Source of the DNA: Paratrimastix pyriformis
Lineage: Eukaryota; Preaxostyla; Paratrimastigidae
Length of the DNA stretch: 64,000 nucleotides
Direction: 5' to 3'
NCBI GenBank assembly: GCA_027972325.1
Contig: JAPMOS010000053.1
Location: 186,001 to 250,000, forward strand
Made by a program: the position numbers and the translations under genes. How positions within the stretch are numbered: position 1 is the stretch's first letter; each line of letters starts with the position of its first letter. Below the pieces are notes generated by a model. The model made no database searches and was not told the origin of the DNA. It was given only the letters and a program-made list of their open reading frames with translations. Positions 9,901 through 21,104 of this stretch are shown here, piece by piece.

Positions 9901-12879
9901 GCCACGGGGAGCACATTCTACTTCTTCGGCTTCATCGTCGCCTTCTGGTCGGCCTGCCCGCCTCGCCCGCCTCGCCCGCCTCGCCCGCCTCGCCCGCCTC
10001 GCCCGCCTCGCCCGCCTGCGCTGCCTGCGCTGCCCACCTGCCTGCACTGCCTGCGGCACCTGCCCTCCCGCCAAGGGGCGACCCCGGTACCAGCCCGGGC
10101 TGGCTTCCCTGGCCTCACGCACACACCCTGACTGGCTTCCCCCCCGACCCTCACGGGGTGCAGGGCCCTCGCGTGCATCGTCTCGGGGGTGGCCTTCCTG
10201 CGCATCTTCAAGGGCCACAAGAAGGTCGCCCCGGCCCCCACGCCGTCCACACACACGCCTCTGCGCCCTCCGTCGGTCTTCTTCGCCCTTCATTCCTGTT
10301 GCCCCCCAACGCCCACATTTTGCGGGTGGTGGGGGCGGGGCGGCGGGTGGGCGGGGCGCAGATTGGGCTGCTGCGGAAGGGGCTCCACTTCACCCCGCTG
10401 GGGCTGGTGGTGGAGGGGCTGGGGGTCCTGGGGGCCCACCGGGGCGGCTGGGAGGGTATGACCCGGGTGCACGAGAACCCCTGGAGCAAGGCCACCATGC
10501 AGACGCTGACCCTGGTGCTGACCCTGCTCGAGTCCCTGCCCCAGTCCTTCCTCCAGGGTCCGTCCTCCTCCTCCTCCTCCCCTCCCCCCCCCCCCCCCCC
10601 CCCCTCCCCCCCCCCACCACCACCACCATCACGGGCCCAGCAGCCACGCTCATCATCCCCCAACCCTCCTTCCGCCCCGTCTGCACGTCCGCTGCTCTTG
10701 GACTGCTGCGGCTGGGGCCCCTGGGACCGCGGGCCGGCCGACGCCGCAGGATACACAATGTTCAAGGTCGCCCGCCCTGCCTTGCCCTGTCCATGCGCCC
10801 ATGTCATATGCCCTCGCCCTTGTCCACTGCCCCTCCTGTACGCTGCCCTGTACACTGCCCCTGTACACTGCCCTGTACACTGCCCCTGTACACTGCCCCT
10901 GTACACTGTCACCGACCCGGCACGGATGGCGGGTGGGTCAGTACCCCGAGCTGGACTGGATCGCGGTGGCCTCCTTCGCGGGCTCGCTGGCCAGCATGGC
11001 GTGGGGCTTCGCCTCGTTCTTCGCCCAGGCCGTCCGGCCCACACACGACCCCCTCCAGGCGACCCTCGTCTCGGCCGACCTCGTCGACCAGGCCCGCATC
11101 CCCGCCCCTCCCCCACCACCCGCCCCTCCATGTCTCTCCAGCCGTACTGACACCGAACCTCCCCGTCTCCATGGCCGGACCCACCCACCAGCTGAAGGGG
11201 ACGCTGTACTTCCTGACGGCCATCGGGACGTCGCTCTTCCGGTTCGCCCTGGGGGCCACCTACTACGGGGTCTGCAGCCCCCCCCCCCCCCCCCCCCCCC
11301 CCCCTCCCGCCCCGGCCTCCCGGGCGGCCGCGGCTCATCTCGGGCTGTGCCCCCGCCTCATGCCCCTCCCTTCGGTCGGCGCGCCCGGGCGGGCCTGCGG
11401 GGGCGCTAGTGGGTGGTCTTCCTGGTGGTGGCGCTGGAGGCGTTCCTGTGGTTCCTGTTCTACATGGGGGCCGTCAGCAACCTGGGCGGCCCGGGGACAC
11501 TCATGCCCCGGGTCTTCACCCTGACGGCCCTCTCGTTCGGCTCGTTCAGGTCCCCGCCGCCACGCACCCCAAGCTCCCGCCTCCGCCCACCCCCCATTGC
11601 CCATCCCAGCGCACATCCCGCATCCCCGCCCCGTCCAAGCGCACGCGACACGGCGCTGAAAGCACTCCGGGGTGGGGGAGGTGCATCCAGCGACCTGCTG
11701 CAGACCACGGTCCGGGGCCGGGTGCTGCTGGCCCCCTGGATGCGGCGGGTGCCCCGGGTGGCCTTCCTGGCGATGGACCTCTTCATCCTCGGCATCAGAG
11801 GCATCGTCCGCCAGCCCCCGCCTCGCCCCCGCCCCCTCCGCCTGCCCCAGCGCCTCCGGTGGCCCGCATCCCTCAGCCCGTTCGGACTGCAATCGCACGC
11901 CCATTGTGGGGGACAGGTGAGCGGGTACATGCTCTGGCTGCACTTCTTCTCGGCCGCCCGGGTGGAGCCCCTGGTGCCCACCCACCTGGCCTACGCGGTG
12001 CTGGCCGTCTACGGGGCGGAGGTCGCCTGGCAGCTGCTGGTGCGGCCCTGCTTCGAGCGGAACGGCCTCAGCCGCAGGATCGCCCCGGCCATCGTTGCCC
12101 AGGCGGCAGGCCCAACCGAGGACGAGGTCCGCCATCACGCGCCCGCCCGTCTCCTCGCCACCCCCCCGGGCCGCCTCGAGAAGGAGCCCCACCCACCGCC
12201 ATGTCGCGCCCCTCTTCTTCGGCGCGGGGGCGGGGCGCAGCTGCGGGAGAAGGGCGACGAGGACCTGATCGCCCTCGAGGAGATGGCCCCCCTGTCCTTC
12301 GGGGCCGCTCCGGGCCGCCCCCCCGTAGGGATGGTCATGGGCCCAGGGGCCCCGCCCGGCGCGGTGGTGGGCATGCCGGGGTTCCCGCCTGTGCCGGGCG
12401 GCCGCTTCTTGGTCAGGCCACCAGGCATGCCGGGGGCGATTCCCACCGCCGTGGAAACGGGTGCGCTTGGGATGCTCGGCTATGGCATGGGCACGGGCAC
12501 GGGCACGGGCAGCATGGGCATGGCCATGGCCATGGGCGCTATGACCATGGGCAGGGGCATGGGTTCATGGATGGGCTTCCCCGTGGCACCTCAGCAACCG
12601 CAACCCGGACTTGGGTGGGGCCTGGGTTACGGCGGGACGCCTGGGTGGGGCCCAGGCATTGGTGGTCTGCTCCCCGGTGTGCCGTTATTCGGGGTGCCCC
12701 ACGTACCGCTCGAAATGGCACCTGCCACAGCCCTCCACTCTGTTCGGACGATCCCGGGTGCCATACACACCGTCTCTGCTCAGGATCCTTCGCCTGCCAA
12801 CTCAGCAGCGCCACCAGTTCCCATCTCCAGGCCTGATGTAACGCATGACTCCATGGACCTGCCCACCATCACAGCTTAG
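6937..12879 (+). CDS. Leucine-rich repeat protein fused to an XK-related (XKR) membrane domain
   Basis: Exons 6937-7080, 7130-7311, 7453-7595, 7830-8108, 8212-8600, 8751-8957 and about 9191-9417 encode RI-type leucine-rich repeats (LVLSHNPLGDGG, LDVSQNALGD, LDLSENPLDK) and then a Lys/Arg/Ala-rich linker. A phase-0 GTCCGC donor at 9418 joins in frame to an exon starting at 9580 that opens the membrane part. This part reads through TRTLLLKGYYEAS-like, VAFWALACIVSG, LLESLPQSFLQGYTMFK, SLASMAWGFASF and YMLWLHFFSAARVEP segments, matching the XKR family layout, including its ESLPQ-LLQ-Y-M signature. XKR proteins are lipid scramblases or scramblase-like. There are about 8-10 membrane segments, then a Gly/Met/Pro-rich tail to TAG at 12877-12879. 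A 17-nt microexon lies at 10750-10766. The true start may lie further upstream. A split into two genes (stop at 9508) is possible, but no ATG then precedes the first membrane segment. Confidence 0.62.
7654..7752 (+). repeat. GGGGA-type purine tract inside an intron
   Basis: Nearly pure G with scattered A and no C or T, lying in the LRR-XKR intron that starts at 7596 with GTCGGT. Confidence 0.85.
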
Positions 12880-13233
12880 CCGATTGATTTTTTTCACTCT
12901 TCGGTTTTTTTTTTTCGAACTGCGTTCTTTTTTGAGCTTCTCTATTTGTGTTTCAAGCCGATCGCTTGAGATGATGTTGATTGATGTACAACCGTCGAAA
13001 TATTATCTCCTTCTCCCCAAAGGTCATATCCGCGGCACAGGCAAAAAACAACCGCGTTCCGAGAGCAGCGTTTTTCGGCCTTGATGCTGCTCTATCGAAA
13101 TCCTTTTTGGCTGTCTGTTCCTTTAGGACATTCTTAACCCTCATACCTCTTTAGCACGCTGAAAAAAGAGCCCTTCATTGCGGCACGGCTTGATGCGCAC
13201 GTCCTTGTGTGTGTTCCGCAGGCATCATCACTG

Positions 13234-16200
13234 ATGGGTGTAAAAATTGACCGCCATTTTTTGGCGTGTCATCTCCTTCGCGATTCGCCGTATTTCCGGG
13301 ACGATATGATCTCTTTGAACGAGGCCATCTCTGCGGAAATTCACGGCAAGGAGATTCGGATCAAAGAGGGTTCCGACGGACGGGTTGTACCGATCCTAAA
13401 GGAGGAGACCTGTTTCGTATCGGTCCCGGCGACCCCGCCCCCGACCCCTCTCGGCGAGGGCGGCGGCCTGCCCAGCGACGCGGCCAGCGGAGCCGGCGCC
13501 CAGCCGGCATCCCCTTCGGAGAAGTCCGAGAGCGTCTGCCTGCGAGTGCTTATCATCTATCGGCCGTTCTTGGGGCCCGGGATGGTCCGCCCCTCCGGCG
13601 CCGGCTGGCGGCTGACGGCTGTGACTCATCTCTGATGGGTTGGGTTGTTGCATCTCGGGCGGCGGGTTGGGTCGTGCAGCCTCCACCCAAGAGGCCCCGC
13701 CCTCCGCTGCCCCTGTGGCTGCGGCCAACGTACACCCCGGCCACGTCTGCGACTGCCCTGCCCCTGCCCCTGCCCCTGCCTGGATGATCCTCTCGGCTGG
13801 CTTACGGCGACGATCTCGGCTGGCCTCTGGGCGGCTCTTCTACCAGGTCGATGCGGGCCCTGGACATGCTGCCCTCGGCCGCCCACGAGTGCCTCATGCT
13901 GGCCGGGGCACGGGCCCGGGAATTCGCCGCCAGCTACATGCTGGCCGGGGGCGAGCGCTACGCGCAGAGCGTCCTCGAGAACATGATCGCATCCACTGCC
14001 GAGGCCCGCCCCTCCGCCCTCCGTCCCGCTCTCGCCCCGCTCCTCCCTCTTCGGGGCCGCTCGGCAGGGCCCGGGTGCGATGTCTTCCTGGGCCGCCACA
14101 GCCAGGCGCCTCTCATCTGGCCTCTGCCCGGCTGTGGGGTGCCCGCAGAATCTGATCCGCCTCTGCCCCGAGCAGCTGGGCATCTGCGCGGCCCGCAGGC
14201 GCCACAAGCGCACCCTCCAGCTGGCCCTGCATGGGTCCGGCCCTCCCCGCTCCTTTGGGCCAACCGGGCCCGCGGGTGAGGGGGACGTGGGCGTGGGCGT
14301 GGGCGTGGGCGGGCAACCTCTTGATGGCTCACTGATCGGTGTCGGGCCTCTCCCGGCCTGGGCAGGGTGATCTTCCAGACGGTCCATGGGCGCCTCTGGG
14401 GGGCCGTCCGGAGGATCGTCGGCGCCGAGGACGCGGCCTTGGCCGAGTCGGCGCGGGCCCTCTTCATGGTGCCCCTGGGCGCCTTCGGTCTGCGGGGCTC
14501 CGCCGGCGCCATCGTCAGGCCCACACTTGGTAGGGTCCTCACCTTCCCCCGCCCCGCTCCCCTCGTCGCCGTCACCCCGCTCCCCTCCCTCGCCGTCACC
14601 CCAGGGATCCCGGCCGCCTTTGGGGTGCCCCTGCCGCGGACGGTGGTCCGGCTGCGCCGGCTGGGGCAGGCCCGGTCGCCCCTGGAGGGCCTCGTCCGGC
14701 TGCAGCAGGCCATCCGCACCCTCGTCCACGAGGCCGCCTCGCCCCCGCCCCTGCCCCCCCGGGCGGTGACCCTGATGCCCATCCCGCAGCATTCGCCTGG
14801 CCCCACCTCTCGAGGGGCTCCCGACGCGCGATGGCAGGCTGCCCAGGAGGCCCACCAGGAGGCCCAAGAAATCTACCAGGTTCGCCCACCCCCCCCCACC
14901 CCCCCCCCCCCCCCACGCCATCCCCCACCGGCGCGCCATCCCGCCGCCCACCGGGGGCTGACGATGCGGTTGGCGGCCGCATGGGTGATGGGCGGGTGGG
15001 ACAGACGCTGCGCCAGTCGGCTCTGGACCGGCATCCGCTGGCCCTCCTGCCCGCCCACTCGGCCGCCCTAGCGGACGCCTGGCTGGCCGCCCACCGGGCT
15101 GCCCCGCCTCCGCCTCGCGCCGCCTCGGTCCCCTCCGCGGAAGCTCCGGCCCCGGGCCCGGGATGCTGCTCGACCCCGGCCAGCCCGTCATCCGATGGGG
15201 CGGCCGACCTCGACTTGGCGCCCTTCTCCTTCTCCCGCAGCGCTCCCCCCCAGCCGCCCGCGCCCTTGACGCCCTCCCTGGCGCCATCCATGGGGCCCTC
15301 CCTGGGGCCCTCCCTGACGCCCTCCCTGGCGCCATCCATGGGGCCCTCCCTGGGGCCCTCCCTGACGCCCTCCCTGGGGCCCTCCCAGGCGCCATCCATG
15401 GGATCGGAGCCGCTGCTGGCCTGCCCTTCGGCGCCCCCGTCGCAGCGGCCTGTGGTGACCATGTTCCGGGCGCTCCCCCAGGGGGGCAGTTCCTACTTCC
15501 TGGAGAAGCCCCCCGCCGGCCAGCAGAGCGCCGCCCGGAGCGGGACATCGGCCCAGCAGCAGCAGCAGCAGCAGCCCCCCTTGCCGGAGGAGGCCGAGGC
15601 CGAGTGCCGCTGGCTGTGCGCCTCATCGCCCAGCGACCACAGCAGCAGCAGCGGGGGCGACGGGACCGCCGACGATGGCTCCGGAGGTCCCGACGAGGGC
15701 GAGGGCGACCTGGACGGGGACGGGGCCGCCCAGCTGCGGGCATTCCTCTCCCACAGCCGCTGCTTGGGCCGCCCCCGCAAGGCGCCCCGCCCGCCGCCCG
15801 CCGCCCACGGGGGCGCCCAGAGCATGGCCACGGGCAGCACGGACACGGACACGGGCGCGGGCGCGGGCAGTGGGCGTCACCGGCCCCCGCCACCCATCAC
15901 CAGCGACGAGCTCGTGCCGCTGCTGGCACACGCCCTGGTGGCGGCCCAGCTGGAGGCCCCCCACAGCCTCCTGCGCTACATGCAGTGGTTCGCCCCCGCT
16001 TCGGTGCAGCACTCCAGGGCCGGGTCCGTTGGGGGGGGGCCACCCTCGGCCAGCCTCGCGCTTGGGGGCCCGGTTTGGGCAAGGAGGGCAGGGCAGGGAG
16101 GGCAGGGCAGAGAGGACCATACTTGGCGTGGCCGCTGCGGACTCACTGGGGCTGCCGGGGCTGCCGGGGCTGGCTGCAGGTTCAACCTGACCACCCTCGA

Positions 16201-17506
16201 GGCCTGCCTGGCCTACCTCCGCACCGACGGGCCCGCCCTCGCTGCCGCCGCCGCCCGGCGTCCCACCTCCACCAGCGGCAGCCGCCTCCACGGCAGCTGC
16301 TCCCCCTCGCCGCCCCCCATGGGGCTCGCGGGCTCGCCGCCCCCCACGGGGCCCCTGGGCGGCACCGCAGGCGTGGGTTCAGCAGGCGTGTGCTTGGGCC
16401 TGTCCCCGACCCCGTGCGCCTTGGGCCAGTCGCCCCTGCTGGCCCCCCCGCTGTGCTCGGGCTCGTCGCCATCGACCGGCCCCCCGGGTGGGGGCCCCAG
16501 GACCCCCATCGTGCGACCGGCCCCGTTCCCTCTGGGCTCGGCCCCCTTCTACACCCCGCCCTCGCTGGCCCCCACTGCGGCGACCCCCGTCTGGCTGCCG
16601 CCGTCGCCCATCGCCGCCCCCCGAGGGGTCGCCCGCTCTCCATCCCCACCCCGGGCCGCCCCCGGGTTCCCAAGCGGCACCTCCTCCTCCTCGGGCCGGC
16701 CCGGCGGCACGGGGCCCCGCCACGTCCGCTCGGCCACCACCATCGACCGCCCTGCCCCCAGGCCCCCGGCGCACCCCGCCCCCACTCCCCCGCCAACCGG
16801 CACCCGCACCCGCACCAGCCCGGCCCCGGCCGAGGCGGGTCCCCATCCGACGAGGACGAGGGAGCCGGAGGGCCGGGCGCCTGGCTGCTGGTGGGCCGCC
16901 AGGGCGAGCCGGACCGGGTGGTGCCCCGCTCGCCCCGCTCGGCGCCCTCGTCGCCGCCTCCCTCGCCCCGCCTCCGGTCGGGCAACGCCCCTCAGGGGCC
17001 TCCCGCCCCTCATCCGCCCCTTGCCTCCTCGGAGCCTGGGGCCGCCCCAGCGGCAAGTATTCCCGCGGCCCTAGCGGCGGCCCCGGGGATAGCGCTCCAC
17101 GTCCAGCGGCTCCCCGCCCCGACCTGGCGCCCCGACGGTCCGTCCCGCCGTCGCCTTCGGCCTCTCCCGCTCCCGCTCCCCGCTCCCCGTCGTGCCCCGT
17201 CGTGCCCCGTCGTGCCCCGTCGTGCCCCGTCGTGCCCCGTCGTGCCCCGTCGTGCCCCGTCGTGCCCCGTCGTGCCCCGTCGTGCCCCGTCGTGCCCCGT
17301 CGTGCCCCGTCGTGCCCCGTCGTGCCCCGTCGTGCCCCGTCGTGCCCCGTCGTGCCCCGTCGTGCCCCGTCGTGCCCCGTCGTGCCCCGTCGTGCCCCAT
17401 GCCCCGTCGTGCCCCATGCCCCATGCCGCGCCTGCCACACCAACGGGCGGTCGGGTCTTGGGCTGGACGCGCAGATGTCAGCGGCTTCCAGTTCCTCCGC
17501 TTCTAG
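13234..17506 (+). CDS. VPS9-domain protein, putative Rab5-type exchange factor
   Basis: The exons include 13155/13234-13582 (MGVKIDRHFLACHLLRDSPY), about 13850-14010, 14150-14245, 14369-14530, 14607 onward, a long exon from about 14970 to 16016, and 16180 onward. The diagnostic part is TSDELVPLLAHALVAAQ, LLRYMQWFAPASVQ and, after an intron, FNLTTLEACLAYLR. This is the VPS9 core that loads GTP on Rab5/Rab21-class GTPases. The preceding helical region (PLEGLVRLQQAIRTLVHEA) fits the VPS9 bundle. It is separated from the core by roughly 350 residues of Pro/Ser/Gln-rich low complexity. The C-terminus is again disordered. A GTCCGT donor near 17139 and an acceptor before 17475 would end the protein ...VSGFQFLRF at TAG 17506 and place the 10-bp minisatellite in an intron. 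The start is not settled: exons upstream in 12.97-13.15 kb are possible. Confidence 0.72.
17186..17400 (+). repeat. 10-bp minisatellite (CGTGCCCCGT), about 21 copies
   Basis: Perfect head-to-tail units with a few variants at the right end. They probably lie in the last intron of the VPS9 gene. Confidence 0.95.
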
Positions 17507-17690
17507 CGGCCCTCCGCTTCTAGCGGCCCTCCCCTTCGTCGTGCGGCCCTCCCCTTCGTCGTGCGGCCCTCCCCTTCGTCGTGCGGCCCTCCCCTTCGTC
17601 GTGCGGCCCTCCCCTTCGTCGTGCGGCCCTCCCCTTCGTCGTGCGGCCCTCCCCTTCGTCATGCGGCCCTCCCCTTCGTGCGGTCCCTCC
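17504..17690 (+). repeat. 20-bp minisatellite (CGGCCCTCCCCTTCGTCGTG), about 9 copies
   Basis: Near-perfect array starting just after the proposed stop of the VPS9 gene. It is followed by a poly-C run (17734-17761) and a short CA run. Confidence 0.93.
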
Positions 17691-17745
17691 CCGGCCCCTC
17701 TCCGCACCCGCCTGCCCACGGACCGAGGGATTGACCCCCCCCCCC

Positions 17746-17776
<31 letters not shown>

Positions 17777-18124
17777 AGACGAACCCCAGATCTCCCAGAT
17801 CTCCTCACGTGCCCCTCTCCCGCCCACGTTTCCCCATCGCCCCCGTGCCCGTGTGCCCGTGTCGGGTGGGAACACGAGATCGTCCCAGACCCCAGACGTT
17901 GCGCCTCCAGGGAAACCGGAGCCAAAGAGATTCGCCCCTCCGTCCGACCCCCATAGGGGCCATGCAGGGGGCACGGCGGCATGAGGGGAATCAGAACGCG
18001 CGCAAGGGCCCAAGAGCAGAGGGAGGGCCGAGTCCAGCCGAAGCCGAGTCGAGTCGAGGGAGGGCCGAGTCGAGTCGAGGGAGGGCCGAGTCCAGCCGAA
18101 GCCGAGTCGAGGGGCGGGGCGGGG
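17691..18124. other. Convergent spacer with poly-C, CA run and 27-bp-like repeats
   Basis: No gene is seen. A repeated GAGTCGAGGGAGGGCCGAGT block occurs at 18010-18120, immediately before the stop of the F-box gene. Confidence 0.5.
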
Positions 18125-20754
18125 CTAGTCGAGGGTCTGGGTGGCCTCGACCAGGTTCTCCAGGGCGTCCAGGGCGGCCAGCTGGGCCAAGGCCTCCTTG
18201 CAGACGAGCAGCTCGTCGAGGGGCGTCCCAACCGCCCCGGGCCCTCGGGCCGCCAGCTGAAGCCGCGGTGGCGCCTCCCGCCCGTGGGGGCCGTAGGTCC
18301 GGCTCAGCTGGCTCTCGATCGCCCTGCCCGCCGCCACGCCCCCGCCGCCAGGCCCACAGCCATGGGCACCGCCACCACGCCCACCACGGCACGAAGGAAG
18401 GGCGATGGGGTGCATGGGGGGGTGGGGGTGGGGGGGGGGGGGGGGGATCGAGCCCGAGCGGACGGACGCGAGATCGCCTGCGGACAGCCCGACGGCCCGC
18501 CGGCCTGCCTTGATGTGGCCCCGGATGCGGCCCACCCAGCGGGCCGTCTGCTTGGCCGACAGCACCACCAGCGGCACCCACCTGCCCCGCCCGGCCCACC
18601 CACGCCACACAAGCCAAACCGCCACCCAACCGGGGCAACCAACCAGGGCCACCAACCGGGGCAACCACAGGGCCACCAACCAGGGCCACCAACCAGGGCG
18701 GCCAGGGCGCGGTGAGCCTCCGATACGATGGCGGCGCCCATGTGCGTCCCGGTGCCCCCGCGGCGGACCGCGATGGCCATGACGCCCCCGTGCCGCGGTG
18801 CGCCCTTGGGTGAGCCCTTGGGTTGGGTGAGCCCTTGGGTTGGGTGTGCCCCTGGGTTGGGTGAGCCCTTGGGTTGGGTGAGCCCTTGGGTTGGGTGTGC
18901 CCCTGGGTTGGGTGAGCCCTTGGGCGTGCCCCGTGGTGCCTCTGGGCGGGCGGACCAGAGGGCCGTGGGGATGGCGAGGTAGGCCAGGTGGGGCAGGCCC
19001 CAGTCCAGCCGCACCGCCACAAGCGCCACCGTGGCCGCCAGGGCCACAGGCACGCACACCGTCCGCAGGGCAAACCGGAGCGGCCGCCTGCATGGCGATG
19101 GAGCAGTGGGGGGCAGTGGGGCAGTGGCAGTGGGGGCAGTGGGGGGCAGTGGTATGAGGCACGAAGGAGGGCAGGTGGATTGCGGCATGGGGCATGCGGG
19201 CGCGGACCGGCTGGGGCGGACGAACTTGACGAGGAACGCCTCGACGCCCAGGGTGGCCACCCAGAGGGGGATGAAGGCGTACGTGTAGAGGAAGCCCGGC
19301 CCGCCCCACTGCAACTTGTAGCCCAGCAGCCCCAGGAAGGCCAGTCCAACCAGGGGCGCCCCAATCCCCAGGCCTCCCACCACGAACGCCCTGCACCCAC
19401 GACCCCCCGCAGCCACCGCCCACGCCCCACCCCAACGAGGGGGTCAGGAGGCGTGGCCGACGGAGGGGCCCCATCGGGACGGGGGGGCGCTGCAGACTCG
19501 CCCGAGCTGGACAGGAAGCACAGGCTCATGGCGGCCAGGGCCAGGGCCAGGGCCATGCCCGGGGCGAAGATGTACATCCAGTTGAGGCCCCCCGGGGTGG
19601 CGCCGCCCTGCATCGCTGCCCAACACCAACCGCCAACGGGCAGGCGGGCAGGACCCCCCGTCCGTCCGAGCATCCACCATCAGATGGGCACACGGCACAG
19701 GTCCCGCCCGTGCCTCGGTCTCCGTGCGTGTCCCTGTGCGTCCGTGTCCGTGTGTCTGTGTGCGTGTGTGTGTGTGTGTGTGGGGGGGGAGGGGAGGGAG
19801 GGGAGGAGGAGGAGGAGGGAGGGCGGACCGCCCGAGGCAGCGATCCAGTCAGCCCGAGCGGCAGCCCAGTGGAGGGTGCCCGCGGCCACCGGGAAGATGG
19901 CCGTGATCAGCCCCAGCACCCACTGGGCCGTCCGCGATGGGTCCGTCAGGGCGAAAAACCTGCGCCCCCCGCCGGTCAAGTCAGGTCCCCGGTCCGAACA
20001 GCCCCCGGCCAGCCCATGCATGCGCCCCGCCGGTCAAGTCGGGCCCCTGGCCAGGGCGGGCGGGGCGGGGCGGACCCGAAGAAGGCCAGGCCGCACAGAA
20101 AGAGGAAGTCCGCCGGGGCCAGGACCGCGTGCAGGCTCCACCCGATGGCCCCCTCGGCCCGCAGCACCACCAGCGCCAGCAGCCCCGGCAGGGCCACCCA
20201 GGTGAAGAGTGGATCTGTCCGCCCCAGCCCCCGGAGCGACAGGTGCCCACTCGATGATTGCTGGTTGTGCGATGATCCGGGATCCGGGGGTGGCAGGGAG
20301 GGCGGGGGCGGCGGGCAGACTGAGCAGCAGCCAGGCCACCCCGTTGAGGAGGTCCTTCAGGGTCGGCCCCGCTTCGCGCCGCTTGGCGGCCTTGCGTTTG
20401 ACAATGAGTTTCCCTCGGGCTTGGGATACCTCCTTCAGAAAGGCCAGGTGCTCTGCGGGACGGTCAGCCAAAATCAAAGGCCGGCAACGGACGTGTATAG
20501 CATATGCGCCAGGATTTTGACGGTAGTGGTGCTCCCGGGGCCCGAGGTGGGACCTTCCGTGCGGTTCCATACAACTCGACGGCTTGTGCAGCCGAAGTAC
20601 CAAAGTCTTCCTCAAAAGCGCCGTGCCAGAGTGGGTCATTGTCCCACAGAAAGTCTCGCAATCTTCGCGAGGTCAAACTTCCGTGAACGATAGCCACACC
20701 GGAGTTGAGGTTCTGGAAAATCAGACCCAGGACCTCATTGGGGAGCCGCTCCAT
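18125..20754 (-). CDS. F-box protein with a multi-pass membrane body
   Basis: The ATG at 20754 opens an F-box (MERLPNEVLGLIFQNLNSG ... SRRLRDFLWDNDPLWHGAFEEDFG). After the first intron (donor GTCCCA following GTARK) a basic exon (KLIVKRKAAKRREA) leads into membrane segments read from successive exons: ALPGLLALVVLRAEGAIG, ADFLFLCGLAFFG, WVLGLITAIFPVAAG, YIFAPGMALALALAAMSL, PLVGLAFLGLLGYKL, PVALAATVALVAV and VVGVVAVPMAVGLAAGAW. The C-terminus ends LENLVEATQTLD. About ten exons. Donors include GTCCGC, and a coding-strand poly-C run lies in the intron at 18427-18446. F-boxes recruit targets to SCF ubiquitin ligases; with a membrane body this could act at an endomembrane, which is inference. Its layout matches the gene at 31452-34238. 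Confidence 0.68.
18808..18925 (-). repeat. 17-bp minisatellite in an F-box gene intron
   Basis: Units of GAGCCCTTGGGTTGGGT (plus strand) with two variant forms alternate about seven times. Confidence 0.88.
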
Positions 20755-20945
20755 TTGATCAGCCCCCTGGGAAATGAGACCGTCCAAAAAACCGGTTTTG
20801 GGCCGGCCTTCACCTGTCCCCTCACATCGCCCCACCTGCTAGGTGGAGCGGCGGCGCGATGTTGGTTTTTTAGACGATATCGATAACTCGCCCACCCAGC
20901 CTTTTTCTCCTTGCGCTCTTCTGGCGTCGGCAAGGTGACGATCAT

Positions 20946-21040
20946 AGCCCCTTCCGTTGGGCGAGGGGCTGCCGGGAGGTGGCGCCGGTTGACTTCTCGC
21001 TGCCTCTGTGTTGCAGTCAGTGGAAGTGCTCTAACACGAG
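20946..21040 (+). repeat. Dispersed repeat B, copy 2
   Basis: Similar to 4988-5080 over its whole length. It lies between the F-box gene start and the Paf1 stop. Confidence 0.7.
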
Positions 21041-21104
21041 AAAAAGAAATCGCACCGCCTGGCCGCCGCTGGCACAGCGCCGGGCGGGGAGCTCCCGGCC
21101 GAGG

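Noticed and set aside
17186-17400. CRISPR-like array
   Set aside because: Units are contiguous with no spacers; it is a minisatellite in a eukaryotic intron.
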